A stretch of DNA of 6,482 nucleotides from Gammaproteobacteria bacterium. GTDB taxonomy: Bacteria; Gemmatimonadota; Gemmatimonadetes; Longimicrobiales; Gaopeijiaceae. Below the pieces are notes generated by a model. That model saw only the letters and a list, made by a program, of their open reading frames with translations, was not told the DNA's origin and searched no databases. The DNA lies in assembly GCA_009843625.1 (NCBI GenBank), contig VYDD01000259.1:1-6482 (forward strand). The letters are read 5' to 3'. A program made the position numbers and the translations under genes. Of this stretch, positions 1-6,079 are shown in pieces; the first letter of the stretch is position 1; each line of letters opens with the position of its first letter.

Positions 1-54
1 GGGTGCGTAAAAGTGGATGTCTCCCAACTGCGTAAAAGTGGGTGTCCCTTGACA
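1..54. mobile_element. Probable terminal end of an insertion sequence (IS21-like arrangement), element lying to the left
   Basis: Two near-identical direct repeats occur 25 bp apart: TGCGTAAAAGTGGATGTC at 4-21 and TGCGTAAAAGTGGGTGTC at 29-46 (17 of 18 identical). Read on the minus strand, the outer copy is preceded by TGTCAAGGGA, so the boundary would start with TGT at position 54. A TG-initiated end with several internal repeats near the tip is typical of IS21-family elements, where they serve as transposase binding sites. No transposase is visible because the rest of the element would be outside the window. The family assignment is inference; an unrelated tandem repeat remains possible. Confidence 0.45.
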
Positions 55-72
55 GACCTCGACGAGAGTCAC

Positions 73-486
73 ATGGCGGACCACGTTTCGGGCTACAACG
101 CCACGGCCTGGGTGCCGACGATCGATGACGACTTCGACCCGATGTACGGCGATCTCGGCAAGGTGGACATCGGGGGCGACGACGAGTCGGACAACTTCGC
201 TGACGGCGACGATTCCCGCGAGTGCACCGCCGATGACGGCGGCAGCGCGAAGGGCGAGGACGACAACAACGGCACCCTGTGCAACGCCGAGGATGTCGAG
301 ATCGAGACCACCGTTACCTTCCCGCTGGGGCTGGGCTACGGCTGCGACGCGGTCGAGAAGACGTACACCCTCACCTGCCAGTGGGACACACGCGGCAACC
401 GGAGCAACGCCGTGGACGCCACGCTGGAGGCCATTGCCGACGACGGGGCCAACATCGGCAACTTCGTCGAGTGCGAGGTTGAGTAG
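73..486 (+). CDS. Acidic cysteine-containing protein fragment, probably the 3' remnant of a gene cut by an insertion sequence
   Basis: I do not recognise the family. From the ATG at 73 the product is 137 residues, of which 34 are Asp or Glu and only 6 are Lys or Arg. This bias is typical of exported calcium-binding or halophilic-style proteins. The N-terminal half is Asp/Gly-rich (for example VDIGGDDESDNFADGDD). The C-terminal half looks like a beta-sandwich strand pattern (IETTVTFPLGLGYG, then EKTYTLTCQWDT). Five cysteines are present, suggesting disulfides outside the cytoplasm. There is no signal peptide and no convincing ribosome binding site before the ATG. The frame stays open leftward through the repeats to the window edge (another possible start is GTG at 13). 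The best reading is the C-terminal piece of a larger secreted protein whose 5' part was removed or displaced by the element ending near 54. A strong terminator 44 bp downstream marks the end of the original transcript. A genuine small standalone gene is less likely. Confidence 0.5.
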   Translation: MADHVSGYNATAWVPTIDDDFDPMYGDLGKVDIGGDDESDNFADGDDSRECTADDGGSAKGEDDNNGTLCNAEDVEIETTVTFPLGLGYGCDAVEKTYTLTCQWDTRGNRSNAVDATLEAIADDGANIGNFVECEVE

Positions 487-529
487 GACTTGCTCACTGT
501 GCTGAACGGGTAACCGTCCGGCACGACGG

Positions 530-567
530 GGGCCCCGGGGCTTCGGCCCCGGGGCCCTTTCGCTTTT
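530..567 (+). terminator. Intrinsic terminator with a C(UUCG)G tetraloop
   Basis: A perfect 12-bp stem pairs 530-541 (GGGCCCCGGGGC) with 546-557 (GCCCCGGGGCCC) around a TTCG loop closed by C-G, the exceptionally stable UUCG tetraloop. It is followed by TTTCGCTTTT at 558-567. It lies 44 bp after the stop of the acidic fragment and ends that transcript before the metalloprotease operon. Confidence 0.85.
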
Positions 568-590
568 CGGACCCCCGTCACAACCGAAGC

Positions 591-661
591 GGCTTGGAAC
601 GCCGGCCGGTCCTCGCGGTAGCGGTCCTCCAGACGGGCACGCGCGGCGCTCGGCGCCGCGC
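591..661. repeat. GC-rich spacer repeat copy A with a 9-bp hairpin
   Basis: GGCTTGGAACGCCGG at 591-605 matches the copy at 3576-3590 exactly and resembles the copies at 2704-2820. Within this copy GGTCCTC recurs 21 bp apart (609-615 and 624-630 approximately). A perfect hairpin follows: GCGCGGCGC at 641-649 pairs with GCGCCGCGC at 653-661 around a 3-base loop. There is no T-run, so it is not an intrinsic terminator. The rest of the 487-792 spacer shows nothing else I can support, and no clear sigma-70-type promoter. Confidence 0.45.
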
Positions 662-792
662 ACGGTCTAACCCCACCTCCTCTCACGGCCGGTTGGGGCG
701 GGCAACACAGTGCTGGCGGAGCGCGCGACTTGTTCGGCAGCCTGACTGTCGCCAAGGCCACCATTTGCCGGGCGCTTGATACTGTCTCGCCG

Positions 793-1854
793 GTGCCCGT
801 TTCCACCCACCGCCGCCCCGGGATTCCGGTCATCGCGATGGTGGCGTTCCTCGGCGCCCTGCTCGGCAGCAGTCCCGGCTGGGGATACCGCTTCTACCGT
901 TCGTTCGACGCGGACTCCCGGGTGCCACGCAGCGATGAGGCCAGGCGCTGGTCGGACGCGGTGTGGGGACCGGGAGACACGCTGGTCTGGCATGTGCTGG
1001 ACGACCCGGTGTGGCAACCCCATTTCTCGGGGGCGGAGGAACTGCTTCCGTCCGTCGAAGAATCGCTGGACACCTGGACGCGGGTGCCGAGCGCGGACGT
1101 GCGCTGGCGCGTCGACGGAATCCTCGCCGGGGCGCAGGTCGGGCTCGACGGCCGCCATACCGTGTCGGCGGAGGAAACGGAGGACTTTGGCGGGCAGGCT
1201 CGAGGATGGAGTCGAAGCCGGGGCGGGGGCCCCTGGGAGAGGATCGAGTGCGACGTCGTGCTCAGCACCGATTATGTGGAGCGATTGGCGCAGAGCAACG
1301 ACAGCCGCCTCAACACGCTCCTCCACGAGTTCGGTCATTGCCTAGGCCTGCAACACGCGGCCACGACGCCCACGATCCGGTGGGACTGGCGGTGGACCGA
1401 CTCGTCCATCTGGCAAAAGGACCCCCAGATGTCTTACGGCCGGGACATCGATAGTTCCCTGACCGAGGACGAGGTGATCGGCGCCTCGCTGTTGCGTCCG
1501 GCGCAGGGATGGCAGCGAAGCACGGGCAGCATCTCGGGGCGGGTCCGGCACGAGTCGGGGGCGGCACGCTTCGTCTCGGTCCACGTTCTGCGCAACGAAG
1601 GCGGCCGGGCGCGGCCCGGCGTCCAGGTGTTCACGGACGAGGATGGAGGTTTCCTTGCCGAGGGGCTCGCCCCGGGGGAGTACGTGGTGTGGATCCATCC
1701 GATGTTCCGGCACGATGCCCACCCGCCACTGTTGAGCGCCGGCGCCGTAACGGACGCCCGGGACATGCTGCTGACCGGGCGGCACCGTGTCCGGGCGGGA
1801 CAGGAAACGCCCGCCGGGGAGTTCACGGTCATCCGGGACCGGGATCGGCGATGA
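793..1854 (+). CDS. Secreted metzincin-type zinc metalloprotease with C-terminal carboxypeptidase-regulatory-like domain
   Basis: This is an exported zinc-dependent endopeptidase, 353 residues from GTG 793. That start gives a tripartite signal peptide: STHRRPG, then the hydrophobic IPVIAMVAFLGALLG, then a likely cleavage near SSPGWG. An internal ATG at 838 would lose the basic region. A TTG at 730 has GGAG 9 bp upstream but adds 21 residues before the signal peptide. The catalytic motif HEFGHCLGLQH spans residues 178-188: zinc ligands H178, H182 and H188, with catalytic E179. A Met-turn, QMSYG (M213), lies 25 residues further on. Together these define the metzincin clan, closest in style to matrixins (M10). 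No PRCGxPD-type cysteine switch is seen, so activation is probably not matrixin-like. Residues about 245-305 (GSISGRV to GEYVVWIHP) form a carboxypeptidase-regulatory-like beta-sandwich, probably for binding or stability. The stop overlaps the next gene's start (ATGA), implying translational coupling. The substrate is unknown. Confidence 0.88.
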   Translation: MPVSTHRRPGIPVIAMVAFLGALLGSSPGWGYRFYRSFDADSRVPRSDEARRWSDAVWGPGDTLVWHVLDDPVWQPHFSGAEELLPSVEESLDTWTRVPSADVRWRVDGILAGAQVGLDGRHTVSAEETEDFGGQARGWSRSRGGGPWERIECDVVLSTDYVERLAQSNDSRLNTLLHEFGHCLGLQHAATTPTIRWDWRWTDSSIWQKDPQMSYGRDIDSSLTEDEVIGASLLRPAQGWQRSTGSISGRVRHESGAARFVSVHVLRNEGGRARPGVQVFTDEDGGFLAEGLAPGEYVVWIHPMFRHDAHPPLLSAGAVTDARDMLLTGRHRVRAGQETPAGEFTVIRDRDRR

Positions 1855-2681
1855 GGGTCCTCGGCCGCCTGTTCGCGGCGCTCGGGATGCTGGCCGTCGC
1901 CGCTTGTGGCCGCGACGCCTCCGCGCCGACTGCCGCCCCTCCGCAACCACCCGCCGTTGTCGTGACCTTCGCCTCCGACTCCGTCCGCATCGAAGAGGGA
2001 GAAACCGCGGAAATCGCGGTGCGGTACCGGATCAACACTCTCCCGTCACCGCTCTCCGTCGCGGTCTCCCCCCTGAACCAGGGGGCGGTTCCGGAGGACT
2101 ACGAGCTTTCCGGCAACACCTTCGAGATCCCCGCGGGGCAGGCCGTCACCGGGACCGCCGCAATCTCGCTCACTGCGCTGGTGGACAACCAGATCGCGGA
2201 GGGGGAAGAGGTGGTCGCGCTGCGCCTGCAACCGCCGGGAGGCGTCCGGGCGCAACTCGGCCCGAACCTGGAGGTCACGATCGCCGACCGCGGTGCGTCC
2301 CCCTGCGCGGGCGTTCAGGTGGTGGCAACGCGTATCGAGTCACTCGAAACGGCTCGACATTACCGCCGGACGACGCTCGAACTCACTCAGGGAACCGAAG
2401 CGGAAGCGGTGTGGTTCGATTGGGGCGGGCCGTACCTTTTCGACCAGTACTGCGACGACGATGACTGCCGGACGGCCTGGGAAGAAGACCGATTCCCGAT
2501 CCTGGAGGTGAATCTCGTCGAATGGCGGATGGAATCGTCCACGAACGGGACAGCGGATGTGCTCGACATCGAGTGGCACGAATCCAACACGCTCCGCTTC
2601 GGGTTCCGGTCCTCCGACGGAGCCTGCGAGGGAGAACCGGCCGTCGCCTGCACGGCGGCTGGGTGCGAACTGGACCGCTAA
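1851..2681 (+). CDS. Lipoprotein with Calx-beta domain and novel cysteine-rich C-terminal domain
   Basis: The product is 276 residues and begins inside the stop of the protease gene (ATGA), so the two are probably made together. The N-terminus MRVLGRLFAALGMLAVAAC is a lipoprotein signal with lipobox VAAC; C19 would be lipidated, followed by a Pro/Ala linker. Residues about 36-146 fit a Calx-beta domain, with the SVRIEEGETAEIAV start, the central PEDYELSGNTFEIPAGQ, then the IAEGEE segment and a final VTIAD. Calx-beta domains bind calcium or act as adhesive spacers in surface proteins. Residues about 152-276 form a separate domain I cannot name. It begins CAGVQV, contains WGGPYLFDQY and CDDDDC (C201 to C206), and ends GACEGEPAVACTAAGCELD. 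It is paralogous to the protein encoded at 6080-6482. Six cysteines in this part suggest three disulfides. A structural or partner role at the cell surface near the protease is inferred, not shown. Confidence 0.87.
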   Translation: MRVLGRLFAALGMLAVAACGRDASAPTAAPPQPPAVVVTFASDSVRIEEGETAEIAVRYRINTLPSPLSVAVSPLNQGAVPEDYELSGNTFEIPAGQAVTGTAAISLTALVDNQIAEGEEVVALRLQPPGGVRAQLGPNLEVTIADRGASPCAGVQVVATRIESLETARHYRRTTLELTQGTEAEAVWFDWGGPYLFDQYCDDDDCRTAWEEDRFPILEVNLVEWRMESSTNGTADVLDIEWHESNTLRFGFRSSDGACEGEPAVACTAAGCELDR

Positions 2682-2703
2682 GTCCTGCCGGGGTTCAACG
2701 CCC

Positions 2704-2820
2704 GGAGCGCCGGCTTGTTCCGGCGGGATGGCGCGCCGGCTTGGACCGCCGCCTGTCGGCGGCACCGTGGCCCGCAGAGCGCGTAGCTCAGACGCGGCTC
2801 ATGGCGCGCCGGCTCTCAAG
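2704..2820. repeat. Cluster of GC-rich palindromic spacer repeats (copy B group)
   Basis: Three related units sit just after the lipoprotein stop. GGAGCGCCGGCTTGTTCCGGCG at 2704-2725 has arms CGCCGG (2708-2713) and CCGGCG (2720-2725). GCCGGCTTGGACCGCCG at 2735-2751 continues into a second hairpin, CCGCCG (2746-2751) with CGGCGG (2757-2762). ATGGCGCGCCGGCTCTC occurs at 2801-2817. The second unit matches 3574-3612 beyond the palindrome, including a following GGCCCGC and, further on, GCGTAG. No T-run follows, so these are structured spacer repeats rather than canonical terminators. Confidence 0.5.
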
Positions 2821-3045
2821 AGACGCGAACTCGTGCGCACCCCGGGTTCTGTCTCGCTGACGGGTAAGGCGGAGTAGGGACGCGACCGGAGCCGGACCCG
2901 AGCCTTGCCCGGGTCGCCGGAAGCGGCCTCTTCGCTCCGACTTTTCCACATTCAGGTCCAGAGTGAGAAAAAACCGGCCCGAATTGCGTCTATGGACATT
3001 AGGGGCGCGCATCCGGCGCGGCCCGCCGCCCCGTCCCTTGGACGG
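2821..3045. other. Spacer upstream of the coiled-coil gene; AT-richer patch that may hold its promoter
   Basis: The spacer between 2681 and 3057 is 375 bp; this is the part after the repeat cluster. A short hairpin is possible at 2895-2915 (GACCCG with CGGGTC, 9-base loop). The stretch 2939-3003 is clearly less GC-rich than its surroundings (TTTTCCACATT, GAGAAAAAACC, TATGGACATTAGG), which is where a promoter for 3057-3506 would be expected. I cannot place a well-spaced -35/-10 pair there. Confidence 0.25.
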
Positions 3046-3052
3046 AAAGGAG
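3046..3052 (+). promoter_or_regulatory. Shine-Dalgarno AAAGGAG before ATG 3057
   Basis: AAAGGAG at 3046-3052 ends 4 bases before the ATG at 3057. It fixes that start and is the clearest ribosome binding site in the window. Confidence 0.7.
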
Positions 3053-3056
3053 TCCC

Positions 3057-3506
3057 ATGTCCGCCGCGATGAAGAACCCGGTGAAGGATGCCCCCGAAGA
3101 ATTGGTTGCCGGGCCGCCACCCGCACCCTACACTGACCGCGTGGGCGGTGACCCAAACGGAACGCGCGGCGCCTGGTGGCGCGAGGGTGTGCGCTCCTGG
3201 ATTCCGATGCTGGCGATCGGAGCCACGCTACTCATCAGCATCCAGAGCCAGATGCTTGGCATGCAGCGCCAGATCGGCGACCTGCGGGTGGAGTTTCGGG
3301 ACGTACTGCGCGCTGAGTTGACCCCCATCCGCCGCGAGCTGGAGGACGTTCGGCACCGACTCATCGACGTTGAGGGCCGGCTCACCGACGTTGAGGGCCG
3401 GCTCACCCACATCGAGAGCCTTGTCCAGAGCCGTTTGCCGGCGGCGCCTCCCGCATCCGATTCGCCCAGCGGGTCCGGCGCCGGCCAGGTCTCCAGCGCC
3501 GACTGA
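3057..3506 (+). CDS. Small single-span membrane protein with cytoplasmic or periplasmic coiled coil
   Basis: The product is 149 residues with no recognised family. The start has a good Shine-Dalgarno sequence. Residues 1-46 are polar with Pro-rich VAGPPPAPY and end in basic WWREGVR. A short hydrophobic span follows at about 48-62 (SWIPMLAIGATLLIS). Residues 64-127 show a heptad pattern with leucine, valine and isoleucine at core positions (QRQIGDLRVEF, ELTPIRRELEDVRHRL). This includes DVEGRLT repeated exactly, encoded by a perfect 21-bp tandem duplication at 3366-3386 and 3387-3407. The tail is Ala/Ser/Pro/Gly-rich and disordered. The architecture is a membrane-anchored oligomerising rod, resembling many short uncharacterised bacterial coiled-coil proteins. 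The positive residues before the span favour an N-in orientation with the coiled coil outside the cytoplasm, but this is inference. It stands alone on its strand between two repeat-bearing spacers, so context says little about its role. Confidence 0.75.
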   Translation: MSAAMKNPVKDAPEELVAGPPPAPYTDRVGGDPNGTRGAWWREGVRSWIPMLAIGATLLISIQSQMLGMQRQIGDLRVEFRDVLRAELTPIRRELEDVRHRLIDVEGRLTDVEGRLTHIESLVQSRLPAAPPASDSPSGSGAGQVSSAD

Positions 3507-3525
3507 CGTCCGCTTCCGGCGGACG
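3507..3525 (+). other. Hairpin abutting the stop codon of the coiled-coil gene
   Basis: CGTCCGC at 3507-3513 pairs perfectly with GCGGACG at 3519-3525 around a 5-base loop, starting on the base right after the TGA. There is no T-run, so it may stabilise the mRNA 3' end or be a degenerate terminator. Confidence 0.35.
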
Positions 3526-3566
3526 CCGTCCCCAGGGCCGCAAACCGCGTCGGGCTCATCCGCGTG

Positions 3567-3720
3567 ATGGCGAGCCGGCTTGGAACGCCGGTCTTCAGAC
3601 CGGCGCAGCGGCCCGCCGGACCGCGGATCGCGTAGGGCCATTCAGAACGGTACGCGCGGGCTCGGAGCGCCGGCCTCCGGCCGGACTGCCTCAAAGAAGC
3701 GGTACGCGCGCGCCTCCGGT
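3567..3720. repeat. GC-rich palindromic spacer repeats (copies D and E) between convergent genes
   Basis: GCCGGCTTGGAACGCCGG at 3574-3591 leads into a hairpin with 9-bp arms, CGCCGGTCT (3586-3594) and AGACCGGCG (3597-3605). A second unit, GGAGCGCCGGCC at 3664-3675, has arms CCGGCC (3670-3675) and GGCCGG (3679-3684). CGGTACGCGCG occurs twice, at 3648-3658 and 3700-3710. The units resemble those at 591-661 and 2704-2820. They fill most of the 287-bp gap between the convergent genes; no gene is evident there. Confidence 0.5.
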
Positions 3721-3793
3721 CCGGGCAGTGCGACCGCGACCCACACCAGGATCCCCGTCCAGACCTACCTGCACCGGACAGCTCCGTTCCGTC

Positions 3794-5911
3794 TCACGGG
3801 TTCTGTATCTCAACCTCGTGTCCGGAAGGGGAAACCAGCAGTCGGAATACCCGGCCGTCCAAACGGAAGAGCTCTCCGGAACGGACCGAGTCCGCGGGTC
3901 CTGGAGGATCCGGTGGTGGCCGCGGCGCGGATCCCCGGAACAGCAAACCCGTGTCAAAGGGATACCCCGCGCACTCTTCGAGAGCGCCATTGCGGTTTGT
4001 GTCAACGCACGCATAGTCCGAGAAATCCGCGACCTGCGCCGGGTTAGGGCGTCCTTCCGAGTCAAACAGGCCGTCGACATTCGCGTCCACGACGCCCACG
4101 AGAACGGGCTCCCCGGTGGGGGGAATGACGAGTCCCCGCCAGACGCTTGTACCCATGTACCGCACGCCGATATCCAGGTCCTCGAGAGTCCAGAACCGGA
4201 CTCCGTAGGGGAGGCGCACCCCGGACGCGTAGGAAACCTCGAGCACCGTGCCGACGCCCGGAAGAATCTCCCGGTCCCCGCGATTCCGCGCCAGCACCAG
4301 CGGTGGTCCGTCGTCGGTCAGATCTCCGTTCCGGTTGCGGTCCACATGGATCCGGTCGACATGGTGCTCAAAATACGCAAGTGGAGACGGCGGATCGGCA
4401 CACAGCACCGGCAGGAGTTCGGAATGACACGACGTTCTTCGTTCCGTTCTGTCGATCATGAGCTGGAAATCGCCGTCGGCCAGGTTGATGAACTGATAGG
4501 ACTGCACATCTCCTCGAGCGTCCGGGTACACGAACATCGTGGGCCTTCGCGGATGGACGAAAGCGCGAGGGAACATCGGCCAATCCGGGTCGGACCGGCC
4601 GTCGCTGTTGAACCACTGGGAGAACAGGAGCTGATCGCCTCGAACACCTTCCAGCGGTTGCGTATCCGTGGCGTCCGGCACGCCATCGTTGTCATCGTCG
4701 CTGTCCAGGTTGTCGCCGATGCCGTCGCCATCGGTGTCAGTCCATTCCCCGGCGTCCAGGGAGAACTCATCCTGGTCGTTGTCTACACCATCCCCATCGG
4801 CGTCACGATCTTCGAAGTCCCCGATACCGTCGCCGTCCGTATCCCGCCAATCCCGAGGGTCGAGCGGCAGGGCGTCGATGAGGTCCCAGGCCCCGTCGTT
4901 GTCGTCGTCGTCATCCAGTGCGTTGGAGATCCCGTCCCCATCGATGTCCTGCGGCGAGCCTGCGGGCGCGGGGTTCCGATCCTCGCCAGCCGACAGCCAT
5001 TCCAGTACCTCCGCCGAGGACACTGTTCCCGGACGGCAATGGCCCCCGGGGCCATCGAGATCCGCTCGCGTCTCAAGACCGAGCACTTCGCGGTAGTAGC
5101 GCGCCATCCGAGCCGGAACCGGGTTCACGTGATCCCCCGTGGTGGCTTGTACGAAGACCCTGAATCGTCCTCGTACCCCGTCCGTACCCGACGGCGTCCA
5201 CGGAAAGGTCGGCGCCCAGTTGGCCGACATCCGAGGAGGGATCCGGTCGTTATTGATTCCACGGCCCCAGGCGCCACCGCACCACGCGTAGAAGCCACCG
5301 CCGTAGAGGCCAGCGTACCGCTCCACGAACCTGGTCAGGAATGACGTGCCTGCCGATCCGCCCCAGAAAAAGACCCGGTTGTAGTCAACGGCGATACTGC
5401 CGTTGAACCCGCTCTGCAGGAGCTCGTGGACGAGGCGTTCGTCCTCATACACCCAGAAGCGAGTTCCCGAACCGCTCCCGATGTGGGTGTAGTTCGAGAA
5501 ATACGGAGAGCTCGGAGCGTTCGGGTCTGCAACGTTGTTAGCGCCCGGCGAGCCGACGAACGCGATCGCCAACCCCAGGTCCAGCGCCCGCTCGGCATCC
5601 GCGTACCTTCGTGTCAACATGTCGCGCTGCGTCCCGCTGTTGTTGCCGTGAAAGAAAACCACGAGGCCGCGTGGCTGGCTCGGATCCCATGCGCTTCGGA
5701 AATGGAGCCGATACAGCATGGTCCGTCCCTGCGAATCCGTGAAATCCCCATCGCGCGGCCATGCGGGCGCAGTTGGGGTTGGCGATGGATCCGACGCCGG
5801 GGTAACGGGGTTCGTTCCCGACGTTCCCCCGCCGGGGGAGTCACCGGAGCAGCCCGTAAGGCACAGCGCAGACAGCAGGAGAAAGACGTGAGCGGCGGTG
5901 GTGCGGAGCAC
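3794..5911 (-). CDS. Lipoprotein alpha/beta hydrolase (PHB depolymerase/feruloyl esterase-like) with TSP3 repeats and unknown C-terminal region
   Basis: The product is 705 residues from GTG 5911, chosen because it gives a compact lipoprotein signal, MLRTTAAHVFLLLSALCLTGC, with lipobox LTGC and lipidated C21. The open frame runs 51 codons further upstream but with no signal-like sequence. A Ser/Thr/Pro linker is followed by an alpha/beta hydrolase at about 54-309. It has oxyanion-type VVFFHGNNSG (H88-G89), nucleophile elbow WGGSAGTSF (S186), probable acid D260 in TTGDHVNPV, and probable H291 in GGHCRPG. This order and the GGH-xx-P form match secreted polyhydroxybutyrate depolymerase/feruloyl esterase-type carboxylester hydrolases; the substrate is undetermined. 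Residues about 322-419 are TSP3-type calcium-binding repeats (DIDGDGISNALDDDDD, and DTDGDGIGD twice). Residues about 420-705 are unrecognised, with three EF-hand-like loops (DRNRNGDLTDD near 524, DANVDGLFD near 609, DTNRNGALEEC near 637). No good ribosome binding site is seen. It probably follows the 6080-6482 gene in one transcript, 168 bp downstream. Confidence 0.85.
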   Translation of the reverse strand: MLRTTAAHVFLLLSALCLTGCSGDSPGGGTSGTNPVTPASDPSPTPTAPAWPRDGDFTDSQGRTMLYRLHFRSAWDPSQPRGLVVFFHGNNSGTQRDMLTRRYADAERALDLGLAIAFVGSPGANNVADPNAPSSPYFSNYTHIGSGSGTRFWVYEDERLVHELLQSGFNGSIAVDYNRVFFWGGSAGTSFLTRFVERYAGLYGGGFYAWCGGAWGRGINNDRIPPRMSANWAPTFPWTPSGTDGVRGRFRVFVQATTGDHVNPVPARMARYYREVLGLETRADLDGPGGHCRPGTVSSAEVLEWLSAGEDRNPAPAGSPQDIDGDGISNALDDDDDNDGAWDLIDALPLDPRDWRDTDGDGIGDFEDRDADGDGVDNDQDEFSLDAGEWTDTDGDGIGDNLDSDDDNDGVPDATDTQPLEGVRGDQLLFSQWFNSDGRSDPDWPMFPRAFVHPRRPTMFVYPDARGDVQSYQFINLADGDFQLMIDRTERRTSCHSELLPVLCADPPSPLAYFEHHVDRIHVDRNRNGDLTDDGPPLVLARNRGDREILPGVGTVLEVSYASGVRLPYGVRFWTLEDLDIGVRYMGTSVWRGLVIPPTGEPVLVGVVDANVDGLFDSEGRPNPAQVADFSDYACVDTNRNGALEECAGYPFDTGLLFRGSAPRPPPDPPGPADSVRSGELFRLDGRVFRLLVSPSGHEVEIQNP
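4655..4948 (-). other. TSP3-type calcium-binding repeat block within the hydrolase lipoprotein
   Basis: This segment encodes residues about 322-419, where Asp is the dominant residue. DTDGDGIGD recurs 35 residues apart, each copy followed by acidic runs such as DADGDGVDND and DDDNDGVPDATD. This is the usual bacterial thrombospondin type 3 layout, a rigid calcium-loaded stalk separating the catalytic domain from the C-terminal region. Confidence 0.8.
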
Positions 5912-6079
5912 TGGACCGTCAACACGGCGCTGCCGTTGGTGCGGTAGCTCGCGGCGGCCACGCCGGCATCCGGCGCCCGAAGGGTGTCCAGCTCTGTATC
6001 CAGACCGCCGCGGTGCGTCCACCAAACCGCGAGTCCGAGGGTTTCCTGAACGCGAATGCGGCACCAGGAAGCCAGCCGA
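5912..6079 (-). other. Intergenic gap between the two minus-strand genes
   Basis: This 168-bp gap has no terminator-like hairpin with a T-run, no palindromic repeat unit and no clear Shine-Dalgarno sequence before GTG 5911. A weak TTGGTG/GATACA pair on the minus strand has a 19-bp spacer, too long to call a promoter. Absence of a terminator supports read-through from the upstream gene. Confidence 0.3.

Noticed and set aside
1..53. The pair of 25-bp-spaced repeats as a CRISPR array start
   Set aside because: Only two units, with repeats of about 18 bases separated by 7 bases, which is far too short for spacers; an element end fits better.
594..779. Short + strand frame in the first spacer
   Set aside because: It consists of the GC-rich repeat and hairpin, has no ribosome binding site and shows no protein-like composition.
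667..1338. A 223-codon minus-strand open frame opposite the metalloprotease
   Set aside because: It is antisense to the metzincin coding region with its HExxHxxGxxH motif; composition is Arg/Pro/Ala-rich shadow sequence with no recognisable domain.
2779..2860. A tRNA-like start (GCGCGTAGCTCAG) with GGGTTCTGTCTC about 70 bases later
   Set aside because: There is no matching acceptor stem, no anticodon arm that folds, and the T-arm sequence does not pair. The start is part of the dispersed spacer repeat, which also has GCGTAG at 3629.
3586..3605. Strong hairpin as a bidirectional terminator for the convergent genes
   Set aside because: No T-run lies on either side, and the same structure occurs in spacers that are not between convergent genes; it is better explained as a repeat copy.
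3580..4047. A 155-codon + strand frame crossing the convergent spacer
   Set aside because: It runs through palindromic repeats and then antisense to the 3' end of the hydrolase gene; Arg/Pro/Gly-rich shadow.
3728..5344. A 538-codon open frame on the + strand opposite the hydrolase gene
   Set aside because: It is antisense to a gene with lipoprotein signal, catalytic triad and TSP3 repeats. Its Val/Ile-rich stretches are simply the complement of Asp-rich calcium repeats, and its openness is expected from high GC.
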